From contig JAGPUY010000178.1 in assembly GCA_018067265.1 (NCBI GenBank), positions 1 through 8,085 on the forward strand: a DNA stretch of 8,085 nucleotides, given 5' to 3'. The translations under genes were made by a program, and so were the position numbers. Positions 1 to 6,865 of this stretch are shown in pieces; position 1 is the stretch's first letter, and every line of letters begins with the position of its first letter. This DNA comes from Oceanihabitans sp. Its GTDB lineage: Bacteria > Bacteroidota > Bacteroidia > Flavobacteriales > Flavobacteriaceae. The notes under the pieces were generated by a model that was not told the origin of the DNA, ran no database searches, and was given only the letters and a program-made list of their open reading frames with translations.

Positions 1-230
1 TAGATGAGCCTACAAATCATTTAGATTTAAAATCTAAAGATGTATTAAAAGAAGCTTTATTAGATTTTGATGGTACTTTAATATTAGTATCACACGATAG
101 AGATTTTCTACAAGGTTTATCGAATAAAGTATTCGAATTTAAAGACAAACGTGTGATTGAGCACTTTGAAACGGTCGATGATTTCTTAGCTAGAAATAGA
201 ATAGAAAGCTTAAAAGCGATTGATTTATAA
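1..230 (+). CDS. ABC-F family ATPase, C-terminal fragment (5' end outside window)
   Basis: The frame runs from base 3 (bases 1-2 finish a split codon) to the TAA at 228-230 and gives 75 residues. It opens with the Walker B/D-loop stretch DEPTNHLDL and continues to the H-loop LVSHDRDFL at about residues 32-40. This is the end of the second nucleotide-binding domain of a tandem-ABC protein. The DEPTNHLDL form without any membrane domain is typical of ABC-F proteins (EttA, Uup and YbiT/YkpA types), soluble ATPases that act on the ribosome in translation or antibiotic protection. After the H-loop only about 35 residues follow, with no long coiled-coil tail of the Uup kind, so a YkpA/YbiT or EttA relative is more likely. 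The subfamily cannot be settled without the missing N-terminal part. The product is unrelated in theme to the genes downstream. Confidence 0.93.
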   Translation, partial: DEPTNHLDLKSKDVLKEALLDFDGTLILVSHDRDFLQGLSNKVFEFKDKRVIEHFETVDDFLARNRIESLKAIDL

Positions 231-236
231 TCGTTT
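214..236 (+). terminator. Weak candidate hairpin at the end of the ABC-F gene
   Basis: An 8-bp stem (arms 214-221 and 229-236, one G-U pair) with a 7-base loop spans the TAA stop, and TTT plus CATTTT follow. It is AT-rich, overlaps coding sequence and lacks a clean U-tract, so it is only a possible weak terminator between the ABC-F gene and the lipase gene. Confidence 0.25.
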
Positions 237-280
237 CATTTTATAAGGGTTTTAAAGCCATTTCATTTTTGGAATCGTTT

Positions 281-310
281 TTGTAATTGTCATGATGCAC
301 AATATTTAAT
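281..310 (+). promoter_or_regulatory. Weak candidate promoter for the lipase-like gene
   Basis: A TTG at 281-283 is followed after 19 bases by TATTTAAT at 303-310. The spacing fits the Bacteroidota pattern (TTG, about 19 bases, TAnnTTTG), but the -7 element keeps only TA and one T of the downstream half. It would start transcription some 15 bases before the ATG at 332. The remainder of the 231-331 gap shows nothing else, and no Shine-Dalgarno sequence precedes the ATG. Confidence 0.25.
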
Positions 311-331
311 TTAACCATTAGTTATATCCTT

Positions 332-1501
332 ATGAGAGTATTATTAGCCATCGTATTTCTGTTCCATTCCTTAAGTTTTTTTGCGCAATGGGAACCTGGT
401 TTTGATGTTAAAGAAGCGACTTCTACCATTGCTATGTGTAATAGTTTTAATTTTATCGAACAATATGGTACTAGCGAAAACATCATTCCGGAGCATTTTA
501 ATTTGCACTATACTTCCAATATATTAAGTATGGACAACAAGTTTGAAGTCTATGAAAATGATCATGTTGGTGTTATTAATTATAGAGGTTCTACAGATAA
601 AATGATTAGTTGGGTAGAGAATTGCTACTCGGCTATGATTCCTGCAAAAGGCGAAATCATTATAGATGAGAAAGTACATGATTATGCTTTTGCTTCTCAT
701 GAAAATGCTGCTGTTCATGCTGGTTACGGATTGACAGTAGTGATGCTTTCCGAAGAAATTATAGAGCAAATCAAAGCCTTAAATAAAAAAGGAATTTATG
801 CTATTATGATAACCGGACATAGTCAAGGTGGTGCTTTGGCAAGCCTGACAAGAGCATATTTAGAGAATTTACCAAAAGGTGAATTGTCAGAAAAGAATAG
901 CTATAAAACCTATGCGTATGCGCAACCTATGTCTGGAAATAAAGAGTTTTCGGAAGAATACAATACTAGATTTAGTGATGCAGGAACCAGTTATTCTATT
1001 ATAAATGCCGAAGATCCTGTGCCGTATATGCCTTTTAATTACGAAGAAGAAAAACTAATTACGAAGAAAAAAATTGGGGCATGGATTTTTGGCGATACCG
1101 AATTTAAAGCTAAAAAACTTGGTCAGGATGCTTTTATTCGATTGTTTGAAAGAGGATTAACGGGCTATGTAAAAGGAAGCAACACCTTAATTAATAAGAT
1201 TCTAGGATTGAAATTCGGAAAAATTGAAATGCCTGCATTTGTAGCAGATATTAATTATTATCCTATAGGAGCACTAAAAGAACTTCCAGTCTTTACATAT
1301 CCAAAAATAGCAGTAGATGTTTCGGATGCCACCGAAGATGCGTTAAAAGATTTAGAACAAGATAGCAACGGGAAATGGTATAAAAAGGAAGCGAAATTTT
1401 TTCAGCATAAGCCTTATAATTATTATGTTGCTGTACTAAAAAAATGGAACGTTCCTGCATATAATCGTTTAGAGGAAAGGTATTTACTTAGTGATTTGTA
1501 A
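332..1501 (+). CDS. Secreted class 3 lipase-like alpha/beta hydrolase
   Basis: This 389-residue protein is probably an esterase or lipase acting outside the cytoplasm. Residues 1-18 form a signal peptide with a hydrophobic core ending in FFA before Q19; no lipobox cysteine follows, so Sec export with signal peptidase I cleavage is expected. The order of motifs matches the lipase class 3 fold: NYRGS at 83-87 (oxyanion region), VHAGY near 128-132, the nucleophile elbow GHSQG with S164, and an acid in NAEDPVPYMPF (D228). H359, in QHKPYNYY near the C-terminus, is the best candidate for the catalytic histidine. Only two cysteines are present in the mature protein (C36 and C98), so a disulfide is possible. 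The C-terminal 120 or so residues beyond the core are not recognised, and no type IX secretion C-terminal domain is seen. The start is the first ATG giving a complete signal peptide. The gene stands alone, with gaps on both sides. Fold is fairly sure; substrate is unknown. Confidence 0.88.
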   Translation: MRVLLAIVFLFHSLSFFAQWEPGFDVKEATSTIAMCNSFNFIEQYGTSENIIPEHFNLHYTSNILSMDNKFEVYENDHVGVINYRGSTDKMISWVENCYSAMIPAKGEIIIDEKVHDYAFASHENAAVHAGYGLTVVMLSEEIIEQIKALNKKGIYAIMITGHSQGGALASLTRAYLENLPKGELSEKNSYKTYAYAQPMSGNKEFSEEYNTRFSDAGTSYSIINAEDPVPYMPFNYEEEKLITKKKIGAWIFGDTEFKAKKLGQDAFIRLFERGLTGYVKGSNTLINKILGLKFGKIEMPAFVADINYYPIGALKELPVFTYPKIAVDVSDATEDALKDLEQDSNGKWYKKEAKFFQHKPYNYYVAVLKKWNVPAYNRLEERYLLSDL

Positions 1502-1512
1502 AAGCTGCGATT

Positions 1513-1540
1513 TCTATAAACCGTTATAGATCCTTATTTT
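1513..1540 (+). terminator. Candidate terminator after the lipase-like gene
   Basis: Twelve bases after the stop, TCTATAA (1513-1519) and TTATAGA (1524-1530) form a perfect 7-bp stem around a 4-base ACCG loop, followed by TCCTTATTTT. The stem is AU-rich and the T-run is interrupted, so termination may be inefficient. Its position right after the stop and before a separate promoter supports the call. Confidence 0.4.
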
Positions 1541-1683
1541 AAATATTCTTTGCTGTAGAATTTCTTCCGAAAAACAGAGAAATCAAACCATATTTAGCTG
1601 CTTTATTTTATTTCTGCAGACTTTAGACTTCTAAAAAAAATGCTAAACCCTTTTATAATAATAGCTAAGAGTGTTTTTTTGAC

Positions 1684-1691
1684 TATTTTTG
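1684..1691 (+). promoter_or_regulatory. Bacteroidota -7 box directly in front of ygiQ
   Basis: TATTTTTG matches the Bacteroidota/Flavobacteria -7 consensus TAnnTTTG exactly and is followed by CA, as is common in these genomes. No clear TTG -33 element lies 17-23 bases upstream; that stretch is AT-rich (TTTTATAATAATAGC). The box ends 7 bases before the ATG at 1699, so transcription should begin at or a few bases before the start codon, giving a leaderless or nearly leaderless mRNA. The rest of the 1502-1683 gap holds a candidate terminator and short chance inverted repeats, but no gene. Confidence 0.6.
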
Positions 1692-1698
1692 CAACAAT

Positions 1699-3660
1699 AT
1701 GCAAGAATTAAAACTTTCAGATTGGTTACCTACCACAAACAAAGAGGTGAAAATACGCGGTTGGCAAGAGCTAGACGTTATACTTTTTAGTGGCGATGCT
1801 TACGTAGATCATCCAACGTTTGGTCCTGCGGTTATAGGACGTTTGTTAGAAAGTTTTGGTTTGCGTGTGGCTATAGTACCACAACCAAGTGTAACCGATA
1901 ATTTACAAGATTTTGTAAAATTAGGGAAGCCAAAATTGTTTTTTGGTGTGACTGGTGGTTGTATGGATCCTATGATTAGCAACTATAATGCAAATAAAAA
2001 AAGACGAGATAAAGATGCATATACGCCAAATGGAGATATTGGTTTTCGTCCAGATTATGCTACTTCTGTATATTCTAAAATCTTAAAAGATAAATGGCCA
2101 GATACACCCGTTTTAATTGGTGGTATTGAAGCTTCTTTACGTCGTGTTACACATTACGATTATTGGAGTGATAAGCTAATGCCAACTATTTTAGAAACTT
2201 CTAAAGCAGATATGTTGGTCTACGGAATGGGAGAGCAACCTTTACGTGAAGTAGTGCGTTTATTACAAAAAGGAGTTCCGTTTAGTAGTATTAATACGAT
2301 TATGCAAACTGCAGTTTTATTAGATGCAGATGCTAAAGTTCCTAAAAATAGTAATTGGGAAGATGTAGAAGTACAGTCTCATGAAGTTTGTTTAAGCGAT
2401 AAGAAAAAATACGCTTCTAACTTTAAAACCATAGAACAAGAATCGAATAAATTAGCGGCACGACGCATTTTTCAGAAAGTAGGAGGGAAGCTGCTAATGA
2501 TCAATCCGCCATATCCAACCATGACCGAAGCTGAAATTGATGCTTCTTTCGATTTACCGTATACCAGATTACCACATCCAAAATATAATAAACGTGGGCC
2601 AATTCCTGCGTTCGAAATGATTAAGTTTTCTATCAACATTCACAGAGGTTGTTTTGGTGGGTGTAGCTTTTGTACCATTTCTGCGCATCAAGGAAAATTT
2701 ATTGCGTCACGTAGTAAAGAATCTATTTTAAAAGAAGTAGATACAGTTGCAAATATGCCAGACTTTAAAGGCTATTTGAGTGATATTGGAGGACCAAGTG
2801 CCAACATGTATCAAATGAAAGGAAAAGTGCAATCTATTTGCGACAAGTGTGTTGCACCTAGTTGTATTTCGCCAGTAATATGTAGCAATTTAGATACGTC
2901 ACACAAGCCATTAACCGAATTATATCAAGCGGTAGATAGTCATCCAAAAGTAAAGAAATCCTTTATTGGCTCTGGAATTCGTCACGATATGTTAGTGCCA
3001 GAATTTAATAAGAATGCAGATCCAAAAGAATTGGATGCGTATACCGAAGAAGTAATGACCAAGCACGTTTCTGGACGACTAAAAGTGGCTCCAGAACATA
3101 CTAGTGATCCCGTTTTAAAACTGATGCGTAAACCATCGTTTAAATACTTTCATAAGTTTAAAGAGCGTTTCGATAAGATTAATGTAGCGAAGAATTTAAA
3201 GCTTCAGCTAATCCCTTATTTTATATCGAATCATCCTGCTTGTGAAGTAGAAGATATGGCAAACCTAGCTGCCGAAACGAAAGATTTGGGCTTTCAGCTA
3301 GAACAAGTGCAGGGTTTTACACCAACGCCAATGACCGTTGCTACGGTAATTTATTATAGTGGTTATCATCCGTACACGCTTAAAAAAGTCAATACACCTA
3401 TTACTAGAAAGGAAAAAGATGAACAGCATCGTTTTTTCTTCTGGTATAAAGAAGAAAATAAAGCGTGGATTAAAAAGACTTTAAACAGATTAGGTCGTGA
3501 AGATTTATTAAAAGTATTACTTCCTGAAAAAGATGAAAAGTGGCGAAAAAATAAACCTACTGGAGAAGCTAAAAACACATTTAATGATGCTGTGGCGCCT
3601 ATTCCCTTTAACCAAAGAAAGGATAAAGCGAAGTTTAGAGGAAAGAAGAAGAGACGTTAA
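1699..3660 (+). CDS. ygiQ: YgiQ family radical SAM protein (UPF0313)
   Basis: A 653-residue cytosolic protein of the YgiQ family; the E. coli member is somewhat longer, about 740. The reaction of the family is not established. Three regions are seen. The N-terminal domain (about 1-300) carries the family signatures GDAYVDHPTFG, FFGVTGGCMDPM and PVLIGGIEASLRR. The radical SAM core starts at about 305 with the cluster-binding C318-x3-C322-x2-C325 (CFGGCSFC), the ligand set for the SAM-reducing 4Fe-4S cluster. A C-terminal region of the DUF3362 type follows (GFTPTPMTVATVIYYSGYHPY), ending in a lysine/arginine-rich tail (about 639-653). A second cysteine group, C381, C384, C389 and C395, lies inside the radical SAM region and could bind another cluster or zinc. 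The ATG at 1699 is the only sensible start: the next in-frame Met is far inside the conserved domain. No Shine-Dalgarno precedes it, in keeping with the -7 box 7 bases upstream. The stop is 24 bases before the next gene, so read-through into the downstream operon is possible although a functional link is not evident. Confidence 0.95.
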   Translation: MQELKLSDWLPTTNKEVKIRGWQELDVILFSGDAYVDHPTFGPAVIGRLLESFGLRVAIVPQPSVTDNLQDFVKLGKPKLFFGVTGGCMDPMISNYNANKKRRDKDAYTPNGDIGFRPDYATSVYSKILKDKWPDTPVLIGGIEASLRRVTHYDYWSDKLMPTILETSKADMLVYGMGEQPLREVVRLLQKGVPFSSINTIMQTAVLLDADAKVPKNSNWEDVEVQSHEVCLSDKKKYASNFKTIEQESNKLAARRIFQKVGGKLLMINPPYPTMTEAEIDASFDLPYTRLPHPKYNKRGPIPAFEMIKFSINIHRGCFGGCSFCTISAHQGKFIASRSKESILKEVDTVANMPDFKGYLSDIGGPSANMYQMKGKVQSICDKCVAPSCISPVICSNLDTSHKPLTELYQAVDSHPKVKKSFIGSGIRHDMLVPEFNKNADPKELDAYTEEVMTKHVSGRLKVAPEHTSDPVLKLMRKPSFKYFHKFKERFDKINVAKNLKLQLIPYFISNHPACEVEDMANLAAETKDLGFQLEQVQGFTPTPMTVATVIYYSGYHPYTLKKVNTPITRKEKDEQHRFFFWYKEENKAWIKKTLNRLGREDLLKVLLPEKDEKWRKNKPTGEAKNTFNDAVAPIPFNQRKDKAKFRGKKKRR

Positions 3661-3669
3661 AGTATCAAA

Positions 3670-3675
3670 AAGGAG
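3670..3675 (+). promoter_or_regulatory. Strong Shine-Dalgarno deciding the SGNH gene start
   Basis: AAGGAG lies 9 bases before the ATG at 3685. Such a full match is uncommon in Bacteroidota and favours 3685 over the in-frame ATG at 3730, which has only AGGG about a dozen bases upstream. No -7 box was found in the 24-base gap after ygiQ, so this gene is probably read from the ygiQ promoter or from one inside ygiQ. Confidence 0.5.
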
Positions 3676-3684
3676 CTGTTTGCC

Positions 3685-4710
3685 ATGTATTCACGCGTAA
3701 AAAAGGTGTTTAAGGGAATAGAATTAATTATGAGTCGAATAAAACAACTGGTACTTAATTTATTTATTATAGGTTTTATTACCGTTTTTTTATTTGAAAT
3801 TTCCTACCGATTTTCTGTAATCGATTTTTATAAAACAGAATCTACTGCGTTAAATAAAGACATAGCAACAGACTCGGTAGATTATTTAGTTTTTGGAGAT
3901 TCTTTTTCGGCATTCCCCAGCGGCTATATTCATTATTTAAACCAAACTACCAACAAAACTTTTGTTAATGCTGCTGTGCCAGGGATTGGACCTAAACAAG
4001 TAAATACATTTGCGAAAAGAAGGATTAAAGAGTTTGCTCCTAAAGCCATTATTTATCAAGTATATGTTGGCAACGATCTTATAGATGTCGAGCATTTAAC
4101 CAATTATAAAGCCTTAGCTTTTTCTAGAAATATATATTGGGATGTTTCCGATTATTTATTAAGTATATCGTATTTCAACTATAGATTTGCCAGTTATTAT
4201 TCTAATAAATTAGCATTAGAAAAAGAGGCTATTGGACAACCATTCTCGGAAGCATATTATAATAAAAGGTCGAAATTGCTTTTTAAAGCAAATGCGAATT
4301 ATTTGTATGAAACGGTGACGGTTACAGGTGATTTTGAAGATAGATATGTATCCTGGATTGCGAGCATGAAAAAATTCATGGATAAAGTACCCGTAAATAT
4401 TCCGGTTTCTATTATTTTTATTCCGCATTGTTCTCAGGTAAACGATCGTTATCTTAATAGGATGGAAGTTATTGGTGCGAATTTTAAAGATGCAAAAGAA
4501 TATAAAAGTGTAAATTACCCGTTATTTGTTAAAGCATCTGCAGATTTGAAAATGTATAAAAACATTCGCTTTTTAAATCCGTTACGCACTATTAAAGAAA
4601 AAGATTCGATCTCTAAACCGTTGTATTATAATAACGATCCACATTTTAAAGAATTTGGGCATACTGTTTTAGGAGAATTTATTAAAGAGGAACTATTAAT
4701 TAAGGAATAA
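3685..4710 (+). CDS. Membrane-anchored SGNH/GDSL hydrolase-like protein
   Basis: A 341-residue protein with one N-terminal membrane segment (about 22-37). Many positive residues precede it (R4, K6, K7, K10, R18, K20), so the N-terminus should be inside and the remaining 300 residues in the periplasm. All SGNH blocks can be seen: block I VFGDSFS with nucleophile S73, block II Gly in VPGIG (G100), block III VGNDL with G129, N130 and D131, and a C-terminal block V NDPHFKEFGH with D318 and H320. The D-x-H spacing resembles SGNH proteins of polysaccharide O-acetylation (AlgJ/AlgX-like) rather than the classic DxxH esterases, but that is an inference. The fold supports either ester hydrolysis or acyl transfer; the substrate is unknown. 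The gene begins the tight set with the carbamoyltransferase (3-base gap), which suggests that both act on the same molecule. Start chosen at 3685 for its AAGGAG; M16 (3730) would keep the membrane segment and is the alternative. Confidence 0.85.
   Translation: MYSRVKKVFKGIELIMSRIKQLVLNLFIIGFITVFLFEISYRFSVIDFYKTESTALNKDIATDSVDYLVFGDSFSAFPSGYIHYLNQTTNKTFVNAAVPGIGPKQVNTFAKRRIKEFAPKAIIYQVYVGNDLIDVEHLTNYKALAFSRNIYWDVSDYLLSISYFNYRFASYYSNKLALEKEAIGQPFSEAYYNKRSKLLFKANANYLYETVTVTGDFEDRYVSWIASMKKFMDKVPVNIPVSIIFIPHCSQVNDRYLNRMEVIGANFKDAKEYKSVNYPLFVKASADLKMYKNIRFLNPLRTIKEKDSISKPLYYNNDPHFKEFGHTVLGEFIKEELLIKE
4702..4706 (+). promoter_or_regulatory. Shine-Dalgarno of the carbamoyltransferase gene
   Basis: AAGGA sits inside the last codons of the SGNH gene, 7 bases before the ATG at 4714, with the upstream TAA between them. 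The arrangement points to translational coupling of the two genes. Confidence 0.45.
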
Positions 4711-4713
4711 TTT

Positions 4714-6471
4714 ATGAGTTATATTTTAGGGATATCTGCTTTCTATCATGATTCTGCAGCATGTTTATTAAAAAACGGAAAAATTGTTGCTGCAGCTCAA
4801 GAAGAACGATTTTCTCGAATAAAGCATGATCAACAACTCCCAAAACTAGCGATTGAATTTTGTTTAAAAGAAGCGAATATCGATATTTCAAAAGTAGATT
4901 TAATCGTTTTTTACGAAAAGCCTTTTTTAAAATTTGATCGAATAATTAATACCATTCAGAAGACAACACCATTTGCTTTTGATTTTTTCAGAAAAGCAAT
5001 AAAGTCTTGGACCAAAATAAAATTATGGATTCCAGTTGTAATAAAAAACGAACTGGATTACCATAAAGAAATCATTTTTTCCGAACACCATGAAGCACAT
5101 GCTGCAGGAAGTTTTTTTACATCTCCATATCTTAAAAGTGCAATTATTACCATTGATGGCGTAGGAGAAAAAGCCTGTACAACTATTGGAATTGGAGAAG
5201 GCAATAAAGTGACCATTTTAAAAGAACAACATTATCCGCATTCTTTCGGACTTCTATATAGTGCATTTACACAGTATTGCGGTTTTAGAGTGAATTCTGG
5301 AGAATACAAATTAATGGGGTTAGCTCCTTATGGTAAGCCTATTTACAAAGACTTGATTTTAGATAATTTTGTTACTATAACCAAAGAAGGAGAAGCAAAA
5401 CTAAACCTGAAATATTTTTCGTTCGACAAAGGAAACTCTACTATTAATAAGGAGTTTTGTAAAGTATTTAAACGTCCGGCAAGATTACCAGATGGAGAAA
5501 TAGATACGTTTTATAAAGATGTAGCAAGTTCTATTCAAGCGGTAACCGAAGATTTTATTATTACGCTAGCAAGTTATGCGAAGGAAATTACTGGTTTAGA
5601 TTCTCTATGTATGTCGGGTGGCGTAGCATTAAACTGTAAGGCAAACGGGGAATTAATTGTAAAGGAAGACATTTTTAAAAATATTTGGGTGCAGCCAGCA
5701 TCTGGAGATAGCGGCACCGCAGTTGGAGCTGCATATATAGGTTGGTATCATTATTTGGAAAACAAGCGAGAAGTACTTAACAACTCGTTGATAGATCAAG
5801 TGTATTTAGGGCCATCGTTTAAAGATGAAGAGATAGAAGCCTTATTAGGTAAATATGCCATTACCTATAGTTACCAAAATAAGGACGTTTTATGTGATAC
5901 CGTTTCTACGTATTTAGAAAATAAAATGATTATTGGATGGTTTCAAGGTAGAATGGAATTTGGACCAAGAGCTTTAGGAAACCGAAGCATTTTGGCAAAT
6001 CCGTTATATGAAGACATGAAAAGACATGTAAATATGAGTATCAAAAAACGAGAAGGTTTTCGTCCTTTTGCTCCTATTGTATTAAAAGAAAAAGCGAAGG
6101 ATTGGTTTGCTAATTGTAAGCAATCGAAGTATATGCTTTTTACTTTTAAAAGTGATATGTATTCTAAAATTCCATCTTGTATTCATGAAGATAGTACCGC
6201 AAGAGTACAAACTTTAGAAAAAGAAGATAACCCATTGTTGCATCAACTTATTTCCAATTTTGATAAGAAAACACAATGTCCAATTTTAATAAATACTTCT
6301 TTTAATGTAAGAGGAGAACCAATAGTTGCGATTCCAAAAGATGCTTTGAAATGTTTTTTTCAAACAGATATGGATGTTTTAGTTTTAGGAAATCATGTGA
6401 TTTTAAAAACCGAAAATACTAGTAATATAGATCCCGAATTAACAAAAATTCAAGAATATGAGTTGGATTAA
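4714..6471 (+). CDS. NodU/CmcH family O-carbamoyltransferase
   Basis: A 585-residue cytosolic enzyme, the usual length for the family (NodU, CmcH, TobZ, SxtI). Family members activate carbamoyl phosphate with ATP through a carbamoyl-adenylate and pass the carbamoyl group to a hydroxyl on the acceptor. The N-terminal Kae1/ASKHA-like domain (about 3-345) begins ILGISAFYHDSAACL and holds QEERFSRIKHD, the metal-binding H125-x3-H129 in HHEAHA, DGVGE at 148-152, GEYKLMGLAPYG near 202-213, and the glycine-rich MSGGVALNCKANG from 300. The C-terminal carbamoyltransferase domain (about 395-565) has FGPRALGNRS (416-425) and NTSFNVRGEP (527-536). All the motifs expected of an active enzyme are present, with no frameshift. 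Its start lies 3 bases after the SGNH gene and its end overlaps the SxtJ-like gene by 14 bases. The acceptor is not known: NodU acts on a lipo-oligosaccharide, CmcH and TobZ on antibiotics, SxtI in saxitoxin synthesis. The SGNH and membrane neighbours suggest a surface glycan or lipid here. Confidence 0.95.
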   Translation: MSYILGISAFYHDSAACLLKNGKIVAAAQEERFSRIKHDQQLPKLAIEFCLKEANIDISKVDLIVFYEKPFLKFDRIINTIQKTTPFAFDFFRKAIKSWTKIKLWIPVVIKNELDYHKEIIFSEHHEAHAAGSFFTSPYLKSAIITIDGVGEKACTTIGIGEGNKVTILKEQHYPHSFGLLYSAFTQYCGFRVNSGEYKLMGLAPYGKPIYKDLILDNFVTITKEGEAKLNLKYFSFDKGNSTINKEFCKVFKRPARLPDGEIDTFYKDVASSIQAVTEDFIITLASYAKEITGLDSLCMSGGVALNCKANGELIVKEDIFKNIWVQPASGDSGTAVGAAYIGWYHYLENKREVLNNSLIDQVYLGPSFKDEEIEALLGKYAITYSYQNKDVLCDTVSTYLENKMIIGWFQGRMEFGPRALGNRSILANPLYEDMKRHVNMSIKKREGFRPFAPIVLKEKAKDWFANCKQSKYMLFTFKSDMYSKIPSCIHEDSTARVQTLEKEDNPLLHQLISNFDKKTQCPILINTSFNVRGEPIVAIPKDALKCFFQTDMDVLVLGNHVILKTENTSNIDPELTKIQEYELD

Positions 6472-6865
6472 TAATATATATCTTTCTGTACATAAAAACA
6501 GTATTCAGACAAAAAAGCAGAAACAATTTGGTCTGTTGCTTGTCGTTATTATTGCAATACTATTAGCTATTTCCTTTTATAAAAATGGTTTTTTATTCGA
6601 TGTTAAACAAGTGGTACTGCTTTCTAGTTTACTTCTTATTGGTGTGATTACCATTTTAATACCAAAACTATTTTATCCGTTTTTGGTAGTATGGCTATGT
6701 ATTGGTGCTGTTTTCGGAGAGATTTCTTCGTTTATTATTCTAGGAATTTTGTATTATTGCTTTGTAACTCCCATTACTTTGTTTTTACGATTAAAAAGTA
6801 AAAAAGAAATAACAAGCGGTTGGGTTACTAAAACGAATACAATCGACTATAAAAAACTATCATAA
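6458..6865 (+). CDS. SxtJ-like small integral membrane protein
   Basis: A 135-residue protein with hydrophobic segments at about 24-41, 50-68 and 71-110; the last is long enough for two passes, broken around G87-E88. A polar, lysine-rich N-terminus (K13, K19, K20, K22) is likely cytosolic, and a polar tail of about 25 residues follows FLRLKSKK. The sequence around YPFLVVWLCIGAVFGEISS and the CFVTPITLFLRL end match the SxtJ family as I recall it; SxtJ was named from the saxitoxin cluster and is repeatedly found beside carbamoyltransferase genes. Function is unknown. The ATG lies within the carbamoyltransferase gene (14-base overlap, different frame) with no clear Shine-Dalgarno, so translation is probably coupled. 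It may hold the soluble carbamoyltransferase at the membrane or present a lipid-linked acceptor; both are guesses from context. Family call rests on motif recall plus position. Confidence 0.85.
   Translation: MSWINNIYLSVHKNSIQTKKQKQFGLLLVVIIAILLAISFYKNGFLFDVKQVVLLSSLLLIGVITILIPKLFYPFLVVWLCIGAVFGEISSFIILGILYYCFVTPITLFLRLKSKKEITSGWVTKTNTIDYKKLS

Noticed and set aside
524..769. 81-residue open frame on the minus strand
   Set aside because: It lies wholly inside the lipase-like gene, has no recognisable domain and is explained as an antisense shadow.
1622..1635. Inverted repeat TTTAGA-CT-TCTAAA upstream of ygiQ, as an operator
   Set aside because: Six AT-rich pairs in an AT-rich gap are expected by chance; it is about 50 bases from the -7 box and has no second copy.
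1674..1681. TTTTTTTG run as a -33 element for ygiQ
   Set aside because: It ends only 2 bases before the -7 box, far short of the 17-23 bases required.
3366..3578. 70-residue open frame on the minus strand
   Set aside because: Antisense to the conserved C-terminal region of YgiQ; serine- and phenylalanine-rich composition arises from the lysine- and glutamate-rich sense strand.
4216..4428. 70-residue open frame on the minus strand
   Set aside because: Antisense to the SGNH gene, without motifs or a supporting promoter.
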